Notes: generated from the letters alone by a model not told the origin. A stretch of DNA of 64,000 bases from Candidatus Accumulibacter similis (GCA_013347225.1 CP054595.1:124001-188000), one strand, 5' to 3'; counted from the first letter of the stretch, positions 44,200 to 55,260 are shown. Translations and numbers: made by a program.

Positions 44200-46221
44200 T
44201 CAGCCGAGGCGGAAGCGACTCACCTCGTGCTCCAGACTTGCCGACAGCTGTTCAAGCTGCGCCGCCGTGGCGGCATTGCCGGCCACCGCATCATTGTTCG
44301 CTTCCGCCATGCGGGCAACACTGTCGACGTTGCGCGCGATGTCGCTGCTGGCCGCGTTCTGCTCGTGCAGGGCCTGCGAGATACCGGCCACCTTGCTCAC
44401 CACCTGCGCCGCATTGCCACCGATCTCGGTGATCGACTGGCCAGCCCGTGTCGCCAGTGTGACCCCTTCGGCAACCCGGCTGACGCCCAGCTTCATGCTC
44501 GCGACGGCGTCCTGCGTGCCACTCTGGATGGCGGTGATCATCTCCGAGATCTCCTGCGTCGAGCGAGCCGTGCGCTCGGCGAGTTTGCGCACCTCGTCCG
44601 CGACCACGGCGAAGCCGCGCCCCGACTCACCTGCCCGCGCCGCCTCAATGGCCGCATTGAGTGCCAGCAGGTTGGTTTGGTCGGCGATCTCCTTGATCAC
44701 GTTGACGATCGCCGAGATGCGCTCGGAGCGGCTGCCGAGTTCGCCGACGATCGCCGCCGACTGCTTGACCACTTCCGCAATGCGCTCGATCTCGCGTACC
44801 ACGTCGCCGACCACCTGGCCCCCTTCAGCCGACAGCTCGCCGGCCCGGCTGGCGATGCGGTCGGCATCGCGGGAATCGGCCGACAGGCGCTCGATGCGCG
44901 CGCGCATTGCCTCGATTGCGGTCGCCATGGCCGCGGCAGCCTGGCTCTGCCGCCCGCTGCTGCCCTTGATGTCCGCCGCCGAAGCCGACAGCGTCCTCGT
45001 CGCATCGAGAACCTCCCTGGCTCCACCATGGACGTTCTGCAGCAGCCCACGGAATGCACACAACATGTCGTTGAGGCTGTCGCCGACGAGCTTCAGCTCA
45101 TCCCGCGTGCCGAGTTCGACCCGCACGGCGAGATCGCCGGTGGCGATCGTCCGCGCGTTCGCCGCCAGGCGGTCGATGCTGCCGATGATCGCGAGGTAGA
45201 GGGCGACGGAGACGTAGGCATAGAGCACCAGGATGACGACCGCCACGGTGATGCTCAGTGCGAGCTTGCCTTCGGCACGGTCGATGCGCTCCTGCAGCAG
45301 ACGCTCAAGTGTCGGCAGCACCGTCTCGAACATCTCCTTGTACGCCTTCTCGAGCGAGGCGGTGGTCAACGCAAAGTAGTCGCCGGGCGCGGTCGCAAAG
45401 GTGCCGGAGAGAATGTCCTGGTTGACCAGCGCCGTGACCTTCGCCGCCGCATCGCCGATGTCGGCAACCGAAGCGAGCAGCGACGGCTTGAGCGCCGGGT
45501 GGTATTGCGCGGTCTTGTCGACGTTGCGCCGCAGGCCGCTGACGGCGACGTTGAGTTCCGCCAGGAGGACGGTGAACTCGACCTGCTGCGACAGCACCAG
45601 CGGCTGCTTGCGGGTCAGCACGCCGGTGCCCAGCGCCCGCAGCTGCCCCATGCGCTCGATCGCCTGGGGCGATCGCTCGATGGCGCTGTCGATCAGGTAG
45701 GCGACATCGATGTCGGGATCGTTGGTCAGCGCGTATTCGTCGGCAAGCGTCATGTGGAAGGTGAGAAGATCCTCGATCAGCCGGTTGTGCGCCAGGAAGT
45801 TCTCGCGCTGTATCAGGTCGAGGCCGTCCTTCTCGATGCTGGCCCAGTCGTCGAGGATCTTCTTCCACGATTCGCTTGCCGCGAGCCTTGGCGAAAGGCT
45901 CTCGCCGACGGCTTTCAGCGCCGCGCTGACCTCACCCTGCCGCGCCGCCCGCCGCTCCTTCATCTCCCCGTTGCCGCTGAGGACTCCGGAAGACAGTCCG
46001 CGGTGTACCTGCAGGTGCTGCACGGCGCGCGTGAGCGGCTTGATGACCTGCACCCCCGCCAGCTCGAGCCGCGAACTGTCGATCACGCGGTGCAGGCTGT
46101 GATACAGGTTCCAGACCAGGACGGCGATGGCAACCAGTGCGAGCACGCCCATGAGAGCGAACTTGGAGCGATAACCCAGCCGATTCAGCAGCACGATCGC
46201 CGGGGCGAATACGGTCTTCAT
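44200..46221 (-). CDS. Methyl-accepting chemotaxis protein
   Basis: 673 residues. Membrane helix at about 20-42, a large periplasmic helical sensor (with [15 protein letters not shown], like nitrate-sensing NIT domains), second membrane helix, HAMP, then the cytoplasmic signalling hairpin with the highly conserved tip [20 protein letters not shown]. The chosen ATG starts a short basic lead before the first helix. The ligand is unknown; the NIT-like resemblance is weak. Stands alone, with no che genes nearby. Confidence 0.93.
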   Translation of the reverse strand: MKTVFAPAIVLLNRLGYRSKFALMGVLALVAIAVLVWNLYHSLHRVIDSSRLELAGVQVIKPLTRAVQHLQVHRGLSSGVLSGNGEMKERRAARQGEVSAALKAVGESLSPRLAASESWKKILDDWASIEKDGLDLIQRENFLAHNRLIEDLLTFHMTLADEYALTNDPDIDVAYLIDSAIERSPQAIERMGQLRALGTGVLTRKQPLVLSQQVEFTVLLAELNVAVSGLRRNVDKTAQYHPALKPSLLASVADIGDAAAKVTALVNQDILSGTFATAPGDYFALTTASLEKAYKEMFETVLPTLERLLQERIDRAEGKLALSITVAVVILVLYAYVSVALYLAIIGSIDRLAANARTIATGDLAVRVELGTRDELKLVGDSLNDMLCAFRGLLQNVHGGAREVLDATRTLSASAADIKGSSGRQSQAAAAMATAIEAMRARIERLSADSRDADRIASRAGELSAEGGQVVGDVVREIERIAEVVKQSAAIVGELGSRSERISAIVNVIKEIADQTNLLALNAAIEAARAGESGRGFAVVADEVRKLAERTARSTQEISEMITAIQSGTQDAVASMKLGVSRVAEGVTLATRAGQSITEIGGNAAQVVSKVAGISQALHEQNAASSDIARNVDSVARMAEANNDAVAGNAATAAQLEQLSASLEHEVSRFRLG

Positions 46222-46314
46222 CCTTCGCTTCTTCTCCTTTCTGTCTCGGCTGACCCGCTCGTGCCTTCCTTGTCGGCAGCGACAGCGCAAAGCTGAGCCG
46301 CGAACGACCGCCGT

Positions 46315-47001
46315 CTAGCCTCCAGCCGGATGCAGGTAACCGTCGCGCAGCGTCAGGATGCGCTCGGCGCGCCCGGCGAGAGCCGGATCGTGGGTGACGA
46401 TGACGAAGCTCGTCCGGCGCGAACGGTTGAGCGCCAGCATCAGCTCGAAGACGCTGGCCGCAGTCTGCCGGTCGAGGTTGCCGGTCGGCTCGTCGGCCAG
46501 TACGCAGGCGGGCTCGGTGACCAGCGCACGGGCGATCGCCGCCCGCTGCCGCTCGCCACCGGAGAGTTCGGCCGGCGTGTGGCGCAGACGGTGGCCGAGG
46601 CCGACCTCGTTGAGCACCGCCGCCGCCCGCGCCTCGGCTTCGTCCTTCGCCAGGCGGCGGATGTGGAGCGGCATGGCGACGTTCTCGAGCGCGGTAAACT
46701 CGGCAAGCAGGTGATGGAACTGGTAGACGAAGCCCAGGTGACGGTTGCGCAGCTGGCCGCGCTGCGCATCGGCGATCGCCTGCAGGTCGCTGCCCATCAG
46801 GAACACCTCGCCGCCACTGATCGCGTCGAGACCACCGAGCAGATGCAGCAGCGTGCTCTTCCCGGAACCGGAAGCACCGACGATTGCCAGCCGCTCGCCG
46901 ACACGCACTTCGAGGTCGACACCGAGCAGCACCGGCACGTCGCTGTCGCCCTGCCGATAGATCTTGCGCAGGCCCTTGCAGGCGAGAACGACCTCACTCA
47001 T
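46315..47001 (-). CDS. lolD: Lipoprotein-releasing system ATPase LolD
   Basis: 228 residues. Walker [10 protein letters not shown], signature [15 protein letters not shown] and Walker [12 protein letters not shown]. It powers extraction of outer-membrane lipoproteins from the inner membrane to LolA. Its start overlaps the lolC end by 8 bp, so the two are co-translated. Confidence 0.95.
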   Translation of the reverse strand: MSEVVLACKGLRKIYRQGDSDVPVLLGVDLEVRVGERLAIVGASGSGKSTLLHLLGGLDAISGGEVFLMGSDLQAIADAQRGQLRNRHLGFVYQFHHLLAEFTALENVAMPLHIRRLAKDEAEARAAAVLNEVGLGHRLRHTPAELSGGERQRAAIARALVTEPACVLADEPTGNLDRQTAASVFELMLALNRSRRTSFVIVTHDPALAGRAERILTLRDGYLHPAGG

Positions 47002-48241
47002 AGCGCAGGGCCGCCGCCGGGTTGACCCGCGCCGCCCGCCAGCTCGGGTAGATCGTCGCCAGCAGGGCGAGCACGAAGGCGACGCCGGTGATCGTCGTCA
47101 CATCGCCCCACTGCAGTTCCGAGGGCAGGCTGGAAATGTAGTACACCTCCTTGGCGAGGAACTGCGTTCCGAGCATGCGCTCGATGAAGGGAACGACGAC
47201 ATCGACGTTGAGCGCCAAGGCGACGCCACCGGCAATCCCCATGCCGAGGCCGATGAAGCCGATCAGCGCCCCCTGCACGATGAACACCGCCATGATGCTG
47301 CCCGGACTGGCGCCGAGCGTGCGCAGTATGGCGATGTCGGCCTGCTTGTCGGTCACCGCCATCACCAGCGTCGACACGATGTTGAAGGCGGCAACGGCGA
47401 CGATCAGCGACAGGATGATGAACATCATGTTCTTCTCGATCTGCACGGCGCGGAAGAAATTGGCGTGGCTGCGTGTCCAGTCGCTGATGAAGGCATTGAC
47501 GTCCAGCTTGCCGGCAAGCGAACGCGCCACGCGCGGCGCGACGAAGAGGTCGTCGAGCTTCAGGCGCACGCCCGAAACCTTGTCCTCCAGTCGGTACAGC
47601 CGTTGCGCGTCGGCAAGATGAACCAGCGCCAAGCCGCTGTCGTACTCGTACATGCCGACCTCGAAGACGCCCGCGACGTGGAAGCTGCGCAGCCGCGGCA
47701 TGACGCCGGCGGGGGTGACCACTCCTTGCGGCGCGATCAGCGTCACCCGGTCGCCAACGCGGACACCGAGGGCACGCGCGAGTTCGGAGCCGAGGACGAT
47801 GTTGAAGCTGTCGGGCTGCAGCGCCTCGAACTGGCCGCCCTTCATGTGCGGACGGAAATCGGCCACGCGGTCCTCCTGCTCGGGAAGGATGCCGCGAACC
47901 AGCGCGCCGCGAACGGTCTCGCCGAAGGCGAGCATCCCCTGCCCCTGCACGAACGGGGCGGCAGCGACGACGTGCGGCTCGCCCGCGACCATCTCCAGCA
48001 CCCGCTGCCAGCCTGCCATCTCGCCACCGGCGCCGGTGATCTGGACATGCGAGACGACGGCGAGAATGCGCGAGCGCAACTCGGTCTGAAAACCGTTCAT
48101 CACCGACAGGACGACGATCAGCGCAGCGACACCAAGGGCAATGCCGAACATCGAGATCAACGAGATGAACGAAATGAAGTGGTTGTGCTTCTTCGCCCGC
48201 GTGTAGCGCAGGCCGATCAGCAGCTCGTACGGAATCGCCAT
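46994..48241 (-). CDS. lolC: Lipoprotein-releasing system permease LolC/LolE
   Basis: 415 residues with four membrane helices and a large periplasmic loop after the first (FtsX/MacB-type). Starts [51 protein letters not shown], the family N-terminus (shown in short: [20 protein letters not shown]). A single permease gene is present, so it may form a homodimer (LolF-like) with LolD, as in many bacteria outside the enterics. Confidence 0.94.
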   Translation of the reverse strand: MAIPYELLIGLRYTRAKKHNHFISFISLISMFGIALGVAALIVVLSVMNGFQTELRSRILAVVSHVQITGAGGEMAGWQRVLEMVAGEPHVVAAAPFVQGQGMLAFGETVRGALVRGILPEQEDRVADFRPHMKGGQFEALQPDSFNIVLGSELARALGVRVGDRVTLIAPQGVVTPAGVMPRLRSFHVAGVFEVGMYEYDSGLALVHLADAQRLYRLEDKVSGVRLKLDDLFVAPRVARSLAGKLDVNAFISDWTRSHANFFRAVQIEKNMMFIILSLIVAVAAFNIVSTLVMAVTDKQADIAILRTLGASPGSIMAVFIVQGALIGFIGLGMGIAGGVALALNVDVVVPFIERMLGTQFLAKEVYYISSLPSELQWGDVTTITGVAFVLALLATIYPSWRAARVNPAAALRYE

Positions 48242-48425
48242 CAGCGACGGATGTCCATTCTTGCGGGTGCCTCCGGGCGCCGGAAAGCCAAAAGTCGCTA
48301 TGCTACACTGTTCGCGTAGCGGTCGCGCCGGTCGGTGGACGCGCGGCATGCGCCACCAGCTCCGTTCCGCCCCGCAACCCGCACCCCGCACCCCGTTTCG
48401 TTCACCGCAGCTTCAGCCCCGGCGC

Positions 48426-49481
48426 ATGCAGATCACCCTCGTCGTTCCCGAAATCGTCTGGCCCGAGCCGGATGACCGCGAAACTCTCGCTGGCCTGGCT
48501 GTGCCCGGCCTCGCCACCCTGCTCGCGCGCAGCCGGATGCACCGCAGCCCACCGCAATCGCTCGAGGCGACCGTCGGCGACGCCTTCGCTCTCGGCGAGA
48601 ACGCCGCCTATGCCGCCTGTCGAGTGCACGGCGAGGAGAGAGGCCCCGCGGTGGGCAGTGCCGCCTGGCTCTGCGCCGACCCGGTCCATCTGCGCCTGCA
48701 TCAGGAGCGACTGATCCTGGCCGATGCGGCGACGCTCGAGATCGACTTGAACGAGGCACAGGCCATCGTCGAAGCGCTCAATCGGCACTTCCCCGATGCC
48801 GGCAGATTCCACCTCGCCAGCAGCGACCGCTGGTACCTGGAACTGGCGACCGGCCGCGAACTGGGTCGCTTCGAGGTGCTGCCGCTGTCGGCGGTGGCCG
48901 GCCGCAGCGTCGTCCGGCAACTGCCCGAAACTGCCGAGGCGCGTTGGTTGCGCCGCCTGCTCAACGAGGCGCAGATGGTGCTGCACGAGCATCCGGTCAA
49001 CCAGCAACGCGACGACGCCGGCCGCGCAACCATCAACAGTCTCTGGCTGTGGGGCGCGGGGCGCCTGCCAACCGCAAGCGAGGGCCTGTTCACCGACGTC
49101 TGGAGTGATCTCGCGCTGGCCCGCGGCTGTGGGCGCGCCGCGGGCAGCCGCCTGCGTTCACTGCCCGATGGCGCCCCCGCCCTCCTGGCGCAGGCAACCC
49201 GCGGCGGCCAGCATCTGGTCGTTCTCGACGGGCTGCAGTCTTGCGTGCAGTACGAGGATGGAGCGGCCTATCGCGCCGCCCTGCTCGCGCTCGAGGGGCG
49301 CTGGTTTGCGCCGTTGCAGCAGGCGCTCGCCAGCGGCCGGATACGCCGGCTTCGTCTGCAGGCGCCAACGGCCTATGGGATGCTGTCGTGGGAAAGCGAC
49401 GCACGCGCGCAGTGGCGGCTGTGGCACCGACCGCAGACGCTGGCGGCGATCGCCCGCGACCTGGCGGCCACCAACCCATGA
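48426..49481 (+). CDS. Cofactor-independent phosphoglycerate mutase-like protein
   Basis: 351 residues, resembling the apgM-type proteins commonly found before recJ in betaproteobacteria. Contains LATLLARSRMHRSPPQSLE, LWLWGAGRLP and LVVLDGLQS. Metal ligands of true mutases cannot all be placed, so activity is uncertain. Its TGA overlaps the recJ start (ATGA), so it is translated together with recJ. Confidence 0.7.
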   Translation: MQITLVVPEIVWPEPDDRETLAGLAVPGLATLLARSRMHRSPPQSLEATVGDAFALGENAAYAACRVHGEERGPAVGSAAWLCADPVHLRLHQERLILADAATLEIDLNEAQAIVEALNRHFPDAGRFHLASSDRWYLELATGRELGRFEVLPLSAVAGRSVVRQLPETAEARWLRRLLNEAQMVLHEHPVNQQRDDAGRATINSLWLWGAGRLPTASEGLFTDVWSDLALARGCGRAAGSRLRSLPDGAPALLAQATRGGQHLVVLDGLQSCVQYEDGAAYRAALLALEGRWFAPLQQALASGRIRRLRLQAPTAYGMLSWESDARAQWRLWHRPQTLAAIARDLAATNP

Positions 49482-51193
49482 CGCGGCTGCGCCGACGAGC
49501 GGTCAGCCCGCGCAGCCAGTGGCAGCTCGAGCAACAGGGGCTGCATCCGCTGCTGGCGCGCATCTACGCCGGCCGTGGCATCCGCACGGGCAGCGAACTC
49601 GACTACGATTTCCGCTCGCTCCTGCCACCCGCCGGTCTGACCAACGCCGCCACGGCGGCGGTGCTGCTGGCCGACCACATCACCCGGCAGCGCAAGATCC
49701 TGATCGTCGCCGACTACGACTGCGATGGCGCCACCGCCTGCGCGGTCGGCGTTCGCGCCCTGCGTGCCTTCGGCGCACGCGTGGACTATCTGGTACCGAA
49801 CCGCTTCACCTACGGCTACGGCCTGTCACCGGACATCGTCGAGCTGGCTGCTGCTGCCGCCCCCGACCTGTTGCTCACCGTCGATAACGGCATTGCCAGC
49901 ATCGACGGCGTCAACCGCGCCCGCCAGTTGGGCATGGCGACCCTGATCACCGACCACCACCTGCCGGGCGACGAGCTGCCGGCGGCCGATTGCATCGTCA
50001 ATCCGAGTCTCGCCGGCTGCGACTTTGCGAGCAAGGCGCTGGCCGGCGTTGGCGTCATCTTCTACGTCATGCTGGCGCTGCGCTCCGAGCTGCGCCGCCG
50101 CGGGTGGTTTGCCGAAGCGGCCGGACGCAGCGAGCCCAACCTGGCTGCATTGCTCGACCTGGTGGCCCTGGGCACCGTCGCCGATGTCGTCAGCCTTGAC
50201 CACAACAACCGCGTGCTGGTCAGCCAGGGATTGCGGCGCATCCGTGAGGGCAGGCTGACGCCGGGCGTGCGGGCGCTTTTTCGGGCTGCCGGGCGGAATC
50301 CGGCGCAGGCTTCCAGCGTCGACCTCGGCTTCATGATCGGCCCGCGCCTGAACGCTGCCGGCCGCCTGGCCGACATGTCGCTCGGCATCGAGTGCCTGAT
50401 CACCGATGATGCAGGGCGAGCGATGAACATCGCGCAACAGCTCGACGCCCTCAACCGCGAAAGGCGCGAGATCGAGTCGGGAATGCAGGAGCAGGCGTCG
50501 CAGCAGCTCGCCGAGTGGGGCGCCGAGATGTCCAGCGAGGCGGCAGCGGTGTCCCTGTTCGATCCCACGTGGCATCAGGGCGTCGTCGGCATTCTCGCCG
50601 CCCGCATCAAGGAGAGGCTGCACCGGCCAGCGTTCGCCTTTGCCCGCGCCGGCGACGGCGAGATCCGTGGCTCGGGCCGGTCGATCCCCGGTCTGCATCT
50701 GCGCGACGCCCTCGACCTCGTGAGCAAGCGATCGCCCGGCCTGCTGCTGCGTTTTGGCGGCCACGCGATGGCGGCGGGGGTCAGCCTGCGCGAAAGCGAC
50801 TTCGCACTCTTCAGCGAGTCCTTTGCCCGGGTCGTCGACGAGTTGCTCGCCCCGGCCGACCGCACACGGACGCTGGAAACCGATGGCGGCCTCGAGGCAG
50901 CGTATTTATCGCTGGCGACGGCGCGTTTGCTGGCCGCTGAGGTCTGGGGACAGGGCTTTCCGGCGCCCCTGTTCGAGGACGAGTTCCTCGTCGAGAGCCA
51001 GCGCATCCTCAAGGAAAAGCACCTCAAGCTCCGTCTGCGCAAGGGCACGCAGATTCTCGACGCAATCCAGTTCAACTTCCAGCAGGCGCCCGGCCGCCAC
51101 ATCCGCGCCGCCTATCGGCTGGCGATCAACGAGTACAACGGGGTCGAGACGCCACAGTTGATGATCGAGCACATCGAGACCGGCGCGGGCTGA
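49478..51193 (+). CDS. recJ: Single-stranded-DNA-specific exonuclease RecJ
   Basis: 571 residues, DHH family 5'-3' exonuclease in recombination and mismatch repair. Motifs: VADYDCDGATA, DHHLPG (DHH), GPRLNAAGRLAD, and the DHHA1 region with GSGRSIPGLHL and GGHAMAAG. Starts with the ATG that overlaps the preceding stop. Confidence 0.96.
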   Translation: MTRLRRRAVSPRSQWQLEQQGLHPLLARIYAGRGIRTGSELDYDFRSLLPPAGLTNAATAAVLLADHITRQRKILIVADYDCDGATACAVGVRALRAFGARVDYLVPNRFTYGYGLSPDIVELAAAAAPDLLLTVDNGIASIDGVNRARQLGMATLITDHHLPGDELPAADCIVNPSLAGCDFASKALAGVGVIFYVMLALRSELRRRGWFAEAAGRSEPNLAALLDLVALGTVADVVSLDHNNRVLVSQGLRRIREGRLTPGVRALFRAAGRNPAQASSVDLGFMIGPRLNAAGRLADMSLGIECLITDDAGRAMNIAQQLDALNRERREIESGMQEQASQQLAEWGAEMSSEAAAVSLFDPTWHQGVVGILAARIKERLHRPAFAFARAGDGEIRGSGRSIPGLHLRDALDLVSKRSPGLLLRFGGHAMAAGVSLRESDFALFSESFARVVDELLAPADRTRTLETDGGLEAAYLSLATARLLAAEVWGQGFPAPLFEDEFLVESQRILKEKHLKLRLRKGTQILDAIQFNFQQAPGRHIRAAYRLAINEYNGVETPQLMIEHIETGAG

Positions 51194-51337
51194 ACAGGCA
51201 AGGGAAACGCCGGGCACAACCGGATGCGGCGGCGCGCAATCCCGCCTGCGCCCACGCCCGACCACCCGACATCTTCCAGCGTCCGCTCGCTCGTACCGCG
51301 CAGCCCTTCCTGCGTGCGACGTTTCCTGCGCCAGCTC

Positions 51338-52408
51338 TCAGCGCACCCTGATCTCGGTCCACATGCGCGACAGCAGCCGGCGGGTCTTCGGGTCGAAGTC
51401 GCGCAGCATCTCCAGCCGCTGCAGGTCGCTGGCTGGCGGAAAGATGCCAGGGTTGCCGGCAATCTCGGGTTCGATGTACGGCATTGCGGCAGCGTTGGGG
51501 TTGCCGGCACCGACAAGATTCGAAACGTCGGCGGCGTTGGCACCGACCAGCATGAAATCGATGAACTGGTGCGCCAGATCGGGGCGGCGACCCGACTTGT
51601 GGAGGACGAAGTTGTCGACGGCGAGCACGGCGCCTTCCTTCGGCGTGCGAAAGGCGATGGCAAAGGGACGCCTGGCGTCGAGTGCGTCCTGCTGCGCGCG
51701 GTACATGTCGCTCGAGTAACCATGCGCGACCCAGATGTTGCCGACCGCCAGATCCTTGATGTAGGTGCTGTTGGAGAAGGTCGCCCAATAAGGCTTGGCG
51801 CGCAGGATCAGGCGCTTGGCCTCCTGCCAGCGGGCGGGGTCGGTCTCCTGCACCGAGTGTCCGAGGTACTTCATCGCCGCGCCCATCAGCTCGCGCTGGC
51901 TGTTGAGCACCGTCACCTTGCCCTTCAGCTTCTCGAGATGGCGCGGCTCGAAGATCAGCGCCCAGGTGTCGGTCGGCAGGCCAAGTTCGGCCAGCCGCGT
52001 GGCATTGTAGCCGAGCAGGGTCACCGTCGTCGCATAGGGCACCGCGTGCCGCAGTCCGGGGTCGTACCAGGGATCACGAAACTCCGCCTTGAGGTTGCCG
52101 AGATGTGGCAGCCTGCTCCTGTCGAGCGGGCGCAGCGCCTGTTGTCGCAGCAGGGCCTCGACGGCGTTGCCGGTGGGGACAAGCAGGTCGTAGCCGATGG
52201 CCCCGGCTTCGAGCTTGGCGAGCATCTCCTCATTGTCCGAGTAGTAGTCCTGTTTCAGGCGGCAGCGGCACTGTGCCTCGAAGCGCGCCACCGTTTCCTC
52301 CGACAGGTAGTTGTTCCAGATGTAGAGGTGGAGCGTATCGGTTGCGACTGCCGGACGGGCACTGGCGACGAGCAGCAGCACCAGCCAGAGACGATGCCAG
52401 GCGTTCAC
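51338..52408 (-). CDS. potF: Periplasmic putrescine/spermidine-binding protein (PotF/PotD-like)
   Basis: 356 residues. The GTG start overlaps the permease stop by 4 bp and gives a clear signal peptide (about 22 residues, ending VAT). LYIWNNYLSEETVARFE and YDLLVPTGNAVE are typical polyamine-binding protein motifs. It delivers substrate to the PotH-PotI channel. Last gene of potA-potH-potI-potF; polyamine specificity is a family inference. Confidence 0.9.
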   Translation of the reverse strand: MNAWHRLWLVLLLVASARPAVATDTLHLYIWNNYLSEETVARFEAQCRCRLKQDYYSDNEEMLAKLEAGAIGYDLLVPTGNAVEALLRQQALRPLDRSRLPHLGNLKAEFRDPWYDPGLRHAVPYATTVTLLGYNATRLAELGLPTDTWALIFEPRHLEKLKGKVTVLNSQRELMGAAMKYLGHSVQETDPARWQEAKRLILRAKPYWATFSNSTYIKDLAVGNIWVAHGYSSDMYRAQQDALDARRPFAIAFRTPKEGAVLAVDNFVLHKSGRRPDLAHQFIDFMLVGANAADVSNLVGAGNPNAAAMPYIEPEIAGNPGIFPPASDLQRLEMLRDFDPKTRRLLSRMWTEIRVR

Positions 52409-53199
52409 CGTCGGCCCTGCATGCTGTCCGGCGCCAGTCTTGCCGCCAGCGCGATGAGGCTCAGCGTCAGTGCCATCAGCAGGGTCGAAATGGCGTTCAC
52501 TTCCGGCGTCACCGCCACCTTGATCATCGAATAGATCTGCAGCGGCAGCGTCGTGACGCCGACCCCGGCAACGAAGAAGGTGATGACGAAATCGTCGATC
52601 GACAGCGTGAAACTCATCAGGAAGCCGGCAACGACACCCGGCAGGATCAGTGGCAACGTCACCCGCCGGAAAGTCTGCCACGGGCTGGCGCCGAGATCGC
52701 GTGCCGCCTCGAAGATGCTTTCGTCCATGCCGGCCAGGCGGGCGCGGACAATGATGGCGACAAAACCGATCGAGAAAGTGATGTGCGCGACGAGAATCGA
52801 GATCAGCCCCAGCGTCAGATCGAGGACCTGGCGGAAGAACAGAAGCAGTGAGACGCCGAGCAGGATCTCGGGCATCGCCACCGGTGTCAGGACGAGGAAA
52901 GGCAGCGCGCGCAGCAGACCGACCGGCCAGCGCTGCATGGCGATGCCGGCCATCGTCCCGAGCACGGTGGCGATCAGCGAAGCGACGACGGCGATGAACA
53001 GCGAGTTTCCGGCGGCGCGCAGCATCTCCTCGTCCGCCAGCAGAACGCCGTACCAGCGCGTCGTGAAGCCCACCCACTCGGCATTGAGCAGCGAGTCGTT
53101 GAAGGAGAAGATGACGACGACCGCCAGCGGCAGGTAGAGAAAGGCGTAGACGGCGAGCGCCGCCAGCCACAACCAGAGTGGGCTGCCACCGTGGCGCAT
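52405..53199 (-). CDS. potI: Polyamine ABC transporter permease PotI-like
   Basis: 264 residues, six membrane helices, with the EAA loop ARDLGASPWQTFRRVTLPLI that contacts the ATPase. Begins at ATG 53199, overlapping the potH stop (ATGA). Confidence 0.92.
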   Translation of the reverse strand: MRHGGSPLWLWLAALAVYAFLYLPLAVVVIFSFNDSLLNAEWVGFTTRWYGVLLADEEMLRAAGNSLFIAVVASLIATVLGTMAGIAMQRWPVGLLRALPFLVLTPVAMPEILLGVSLLLFFRQVLDLTLGLISILVAHITFSIGFVAIIVRARLAGMDESIFEAARDLGASPWQTFRRVTLPLILPGVVAGFLMSFTLSIDDFVITFFVAGVGVTTLPLQIYSMIKVAVTPEVNAISTLLMALTLSLIALAARLAPDSMQGRR

Positions 53200-54056
53200 C
53201 AGGCAGTCTCCCGCCGGGGCCGGCCAGCGCGGACGGCGATCGCCGCCAGCGCGAGAACGGCAGCGGTGAGCAGCAGCGACAGCGTGGAGCCGAGGGGCCA
53301 GTCGCGGTTGTCGAGAAACTGCTCCTTGATCAGGTTGCCGACCAGGATGTCGCGCGTGCCGCCGAGCAGTTCGGGGATGGCGAACATGCCGAGAACGGGA
53401 ATGAAGACCAGCGCCGATCCCGACCAGATGCCCGGCATCGACAGCGGCAGGGTGATGCGCCGAAAGCGCTTCCAGCTGCCCGCACCGAGGTCCTGCGCCG
53501 CCTCCAGCAGCGCCGGATCGTGCTTCTCGAGGTTGGTGTACAGCGGCAGGATCATGAATGGCAAATGCACATAGACCATGCCGGCGATCACCGCGAAAGG
53601 GGTGTACAGGAGTTCGAACGGACCAAGGACGATGATCCAGGCGTACACGCGAATCAGGAAGTTGCTGGCAAAGGGCAGGATGACCAGCAGGACGAGGAGA
53701 TCGCGATGGCCGCGCTCGCTGCGGGCGATGAGCAGCGCCAGCGGATAGGCGAGCAGCAGGCAAAGCAGCGTCGTCGCCGTGGCGACCAGGAACGAGCGCA
53801 GGAAAATCTCGGCGTAGATCCAGTCACCGAAGAAGAAACGATAGGTTTCGAGCGACAGATTCAAGCGGCCGTCGACAAGCAGCGGCGCCAGGCCGCCGAA
53901 ATCACCCGGCTGCCGGAACGAAGCACCAACCATGATCAGCGCCGGCGCAAGGAAGAAGAGCAGCAGGAAGAGTGTCGGCGGCAGGCTGACCAGCCACCGG
54001 GTCAGCCGCTCGCCGCTGCCGCTGCGGCGTGCTGCCGCGGACAGCCGCTCAGTCAC
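53199..54056 (-). CDS. potH: Polyamine ABC transporter permease PotH-like
   Basis: 285 residues, with a long N-terminal lead before the first of six helices and the EAA loop AQDLGAGSWKRFRRITLPLS. The GTG at 54056 overlaps the potA stop by 8 bp, giving tight coupling; upstream frames are not membrane-like. Confidence 0.9.
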   Translation of the reverse strand: MTERLSAAARRSGSGERLTRWLVSLPPTLFLLLFFLAPALIMVGASFRQPGDFGGLAPLLVDGRLNLSLETYRFFFGDWIYAEIFLRSFLVATATTLLCLLLAYPLALLIARSERGHRDLLVLLVILPFASNFLIRVYAWIIVLGPFELLYTPFAVIAGMVYVHLPFMILPLYTNLEKHDPALLEAAQDLGAGSWKRFRRITLPLSMPGIWSGSALVFIPVLGMFAIPELLGGTRDILVGNLIKEQFLDNRDWPLGSTLSLLLTAAVLALAAIAVRAGRPRRETA

Positions 54057-55134
54057 GCAGGAAGACCCCTGCCTCGCGCCGCCAGCCAACGCCAACGACA
54101 TCGCCACGGTCAAGCGACTTGGCGCGGCCGGGCAACGAGTTGGCGAGCAGCGCCTCGAGAACGACACCGTTGTCGAGGGCGATCCGGTAGACGGTGACGT
54201 CGCCGAGGTAGAGATGGTCGCGCACCGTGCCGACGAAATGGTTGTCGAAGCCGTGCGGCTCGTCGCCGGCAAGCACCGCCAGTTGTTCGGGACGCAGGGC
54301 AATCACGCCATGCTCACCGGCAGCGGCACCGCTGGCCGCAGTACAGGCAACCTCACCGAGGCCGGCTGCCGACAGGCGCAGCCCGTCATCGCCGACACTG
54401 TTGACGCTGACCGGCAGGAGGTTGATGGTGCCGATGAAGTCGGCGACGAAGCGGTTCTTCGGATAACCGTAGACCTCCTCCGGCGCGCCGACCTGCTCGA
54501 TGCGACCTTCGTTCATCACCGCGATGCGATGCGAGATCGCCAGTGCCTCCTGCTGCGAATGGGTGACGAAGACGAAGGTGATGCCGACCTCGCGCTGCAG
54601 TGCGATCAACTCGCCCTTCATCTGTTCGCGCAGCTTGGCATCGAGCGCACCCAGCGGCTCGTCGAGCAGCAGCAGGCGCGGCTCGTTGATCAGCCCGCGC
54701 GCCAGCGCCACACGCTGTTTCTGGCCACCCGACAGCTCGTGCGGGAACTGGCGTGCCTTGTCCTCCAGGTGCACGAGGTCGAGCGCTTGGCGCAACCGTG
54801 CCGCGATCTCGTCCCCGTTCCTGCCGGCCATCTGCAGCGGGAAGGCGATGTTCTGCGCCACCGTCATGTGCGGAAAAAGCGCGTAGCTCTGGAAGACGGT
54901 ATGCACCGGTCGCTTCTCGGGCGCGATGCCGGCCAGTGGTTGGCCGTCGAGCAGCAGTTCACCGCCATCCGGTTCGTCGAAACCGGCGATCATGCGCAGG
55001 ATGGTCGTCTTGCCGCAGCCTGAAGGTCCGAGCAGCGTGAAGAATTCCCCCGCTTCGATCGACAGGGAAACGTCGTCGACGGCCTTGAAGTCGCCGAAGC
55101 GGCGGGTGACGTTACGGATCTCGAGCAGAGCCAT
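54049..55134 (-). CDS. potA: Polyamine ABC transporter ATPase PotA
   Basis: 361 residues. Walker A GPSGCGKT, signature LSGGQKQRVALARGL, Walker B LLLLDEPLGALD, then a C-terminal TOBE regulatory domain. First gene of the operon, so the ATPase is translated ahead of the permeases and binding protein. Confidence 0.94.
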   Translation of the reverse strand: MALLEIRNVTRRFGDFKAVDDVSLSIEAGEFFTLLGPSGCGKTTILRMIAGFDEPDGGELLLDGQPLAGIAPEKRPVHTVFQSYALFPHMTVAQNIAFPLQMAGRNGDEIAARLRQALDLVHLEDKARQFPHELSGGQKQRVALARGLINEPRLLLLDEPLGALDAKLREQMKGELIALQREVGITFVFVTHSQQEALAISHRIAVMNEGRIEQVGAPEEVYGYPKNRFVADFIGTINLLPVSVNSVGDDGLRLSAAGLGEVACTAASGAAAGEHGVIALRPEQLAVLAGDEPHGFDNHFVGTVRDHLYLGDVTVYRIALDNGVVLEALLANSLPGRAKSLDRGDVVGVGWRREAGVFLRD

Positions 55135-55207
55135 GGCGCTGCACAGTCTAGCGCAGGATGCCCGCTGCAGCGATACCGTCTTTTGCAGTTGCGGCTAAGA
55201 CCGACGA

Positions 55208-55223
55208 CGGCTGTCGACAGCCG
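55208..55223. promoter_or_regulatory. 16-bp palindrome near the divergent potA/adh start region
   Basis: CGGCTGTCGACAGCCG is a perfect dyad, 8 bp upstream of a possible -35 for the alcohol dehydrogenase gene and about 75 bp from the potA start. It may be a dimeric regulator site; inference only. Confidence 0.4.
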
Positions 55224-55230
55224 CCGCGAG

Positions 55231-55260
55231 TTGCCCTCTACCACGCGCCGGGAATAGAAT
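55231..55260 (+). promoter_or_regulatory. Possible sigma-70 promoter for the alcohol dehydrogenase gene
   Basis: TTGCCC (55231-55236), 18-bp spacer, TAGAAT (55255-55260). The leader would be about 80 bases. Hexamer match only. Confidence 0.35.

Noticed and set aside
43330..46296. A plus-strand frame of 988 codons
   Set aside because: It runs antisense across comEC and the chemoreceptor gene, both of which have clear family motifs and membrane helices. Long antisense frames are expected in GC-rich coding DNA.
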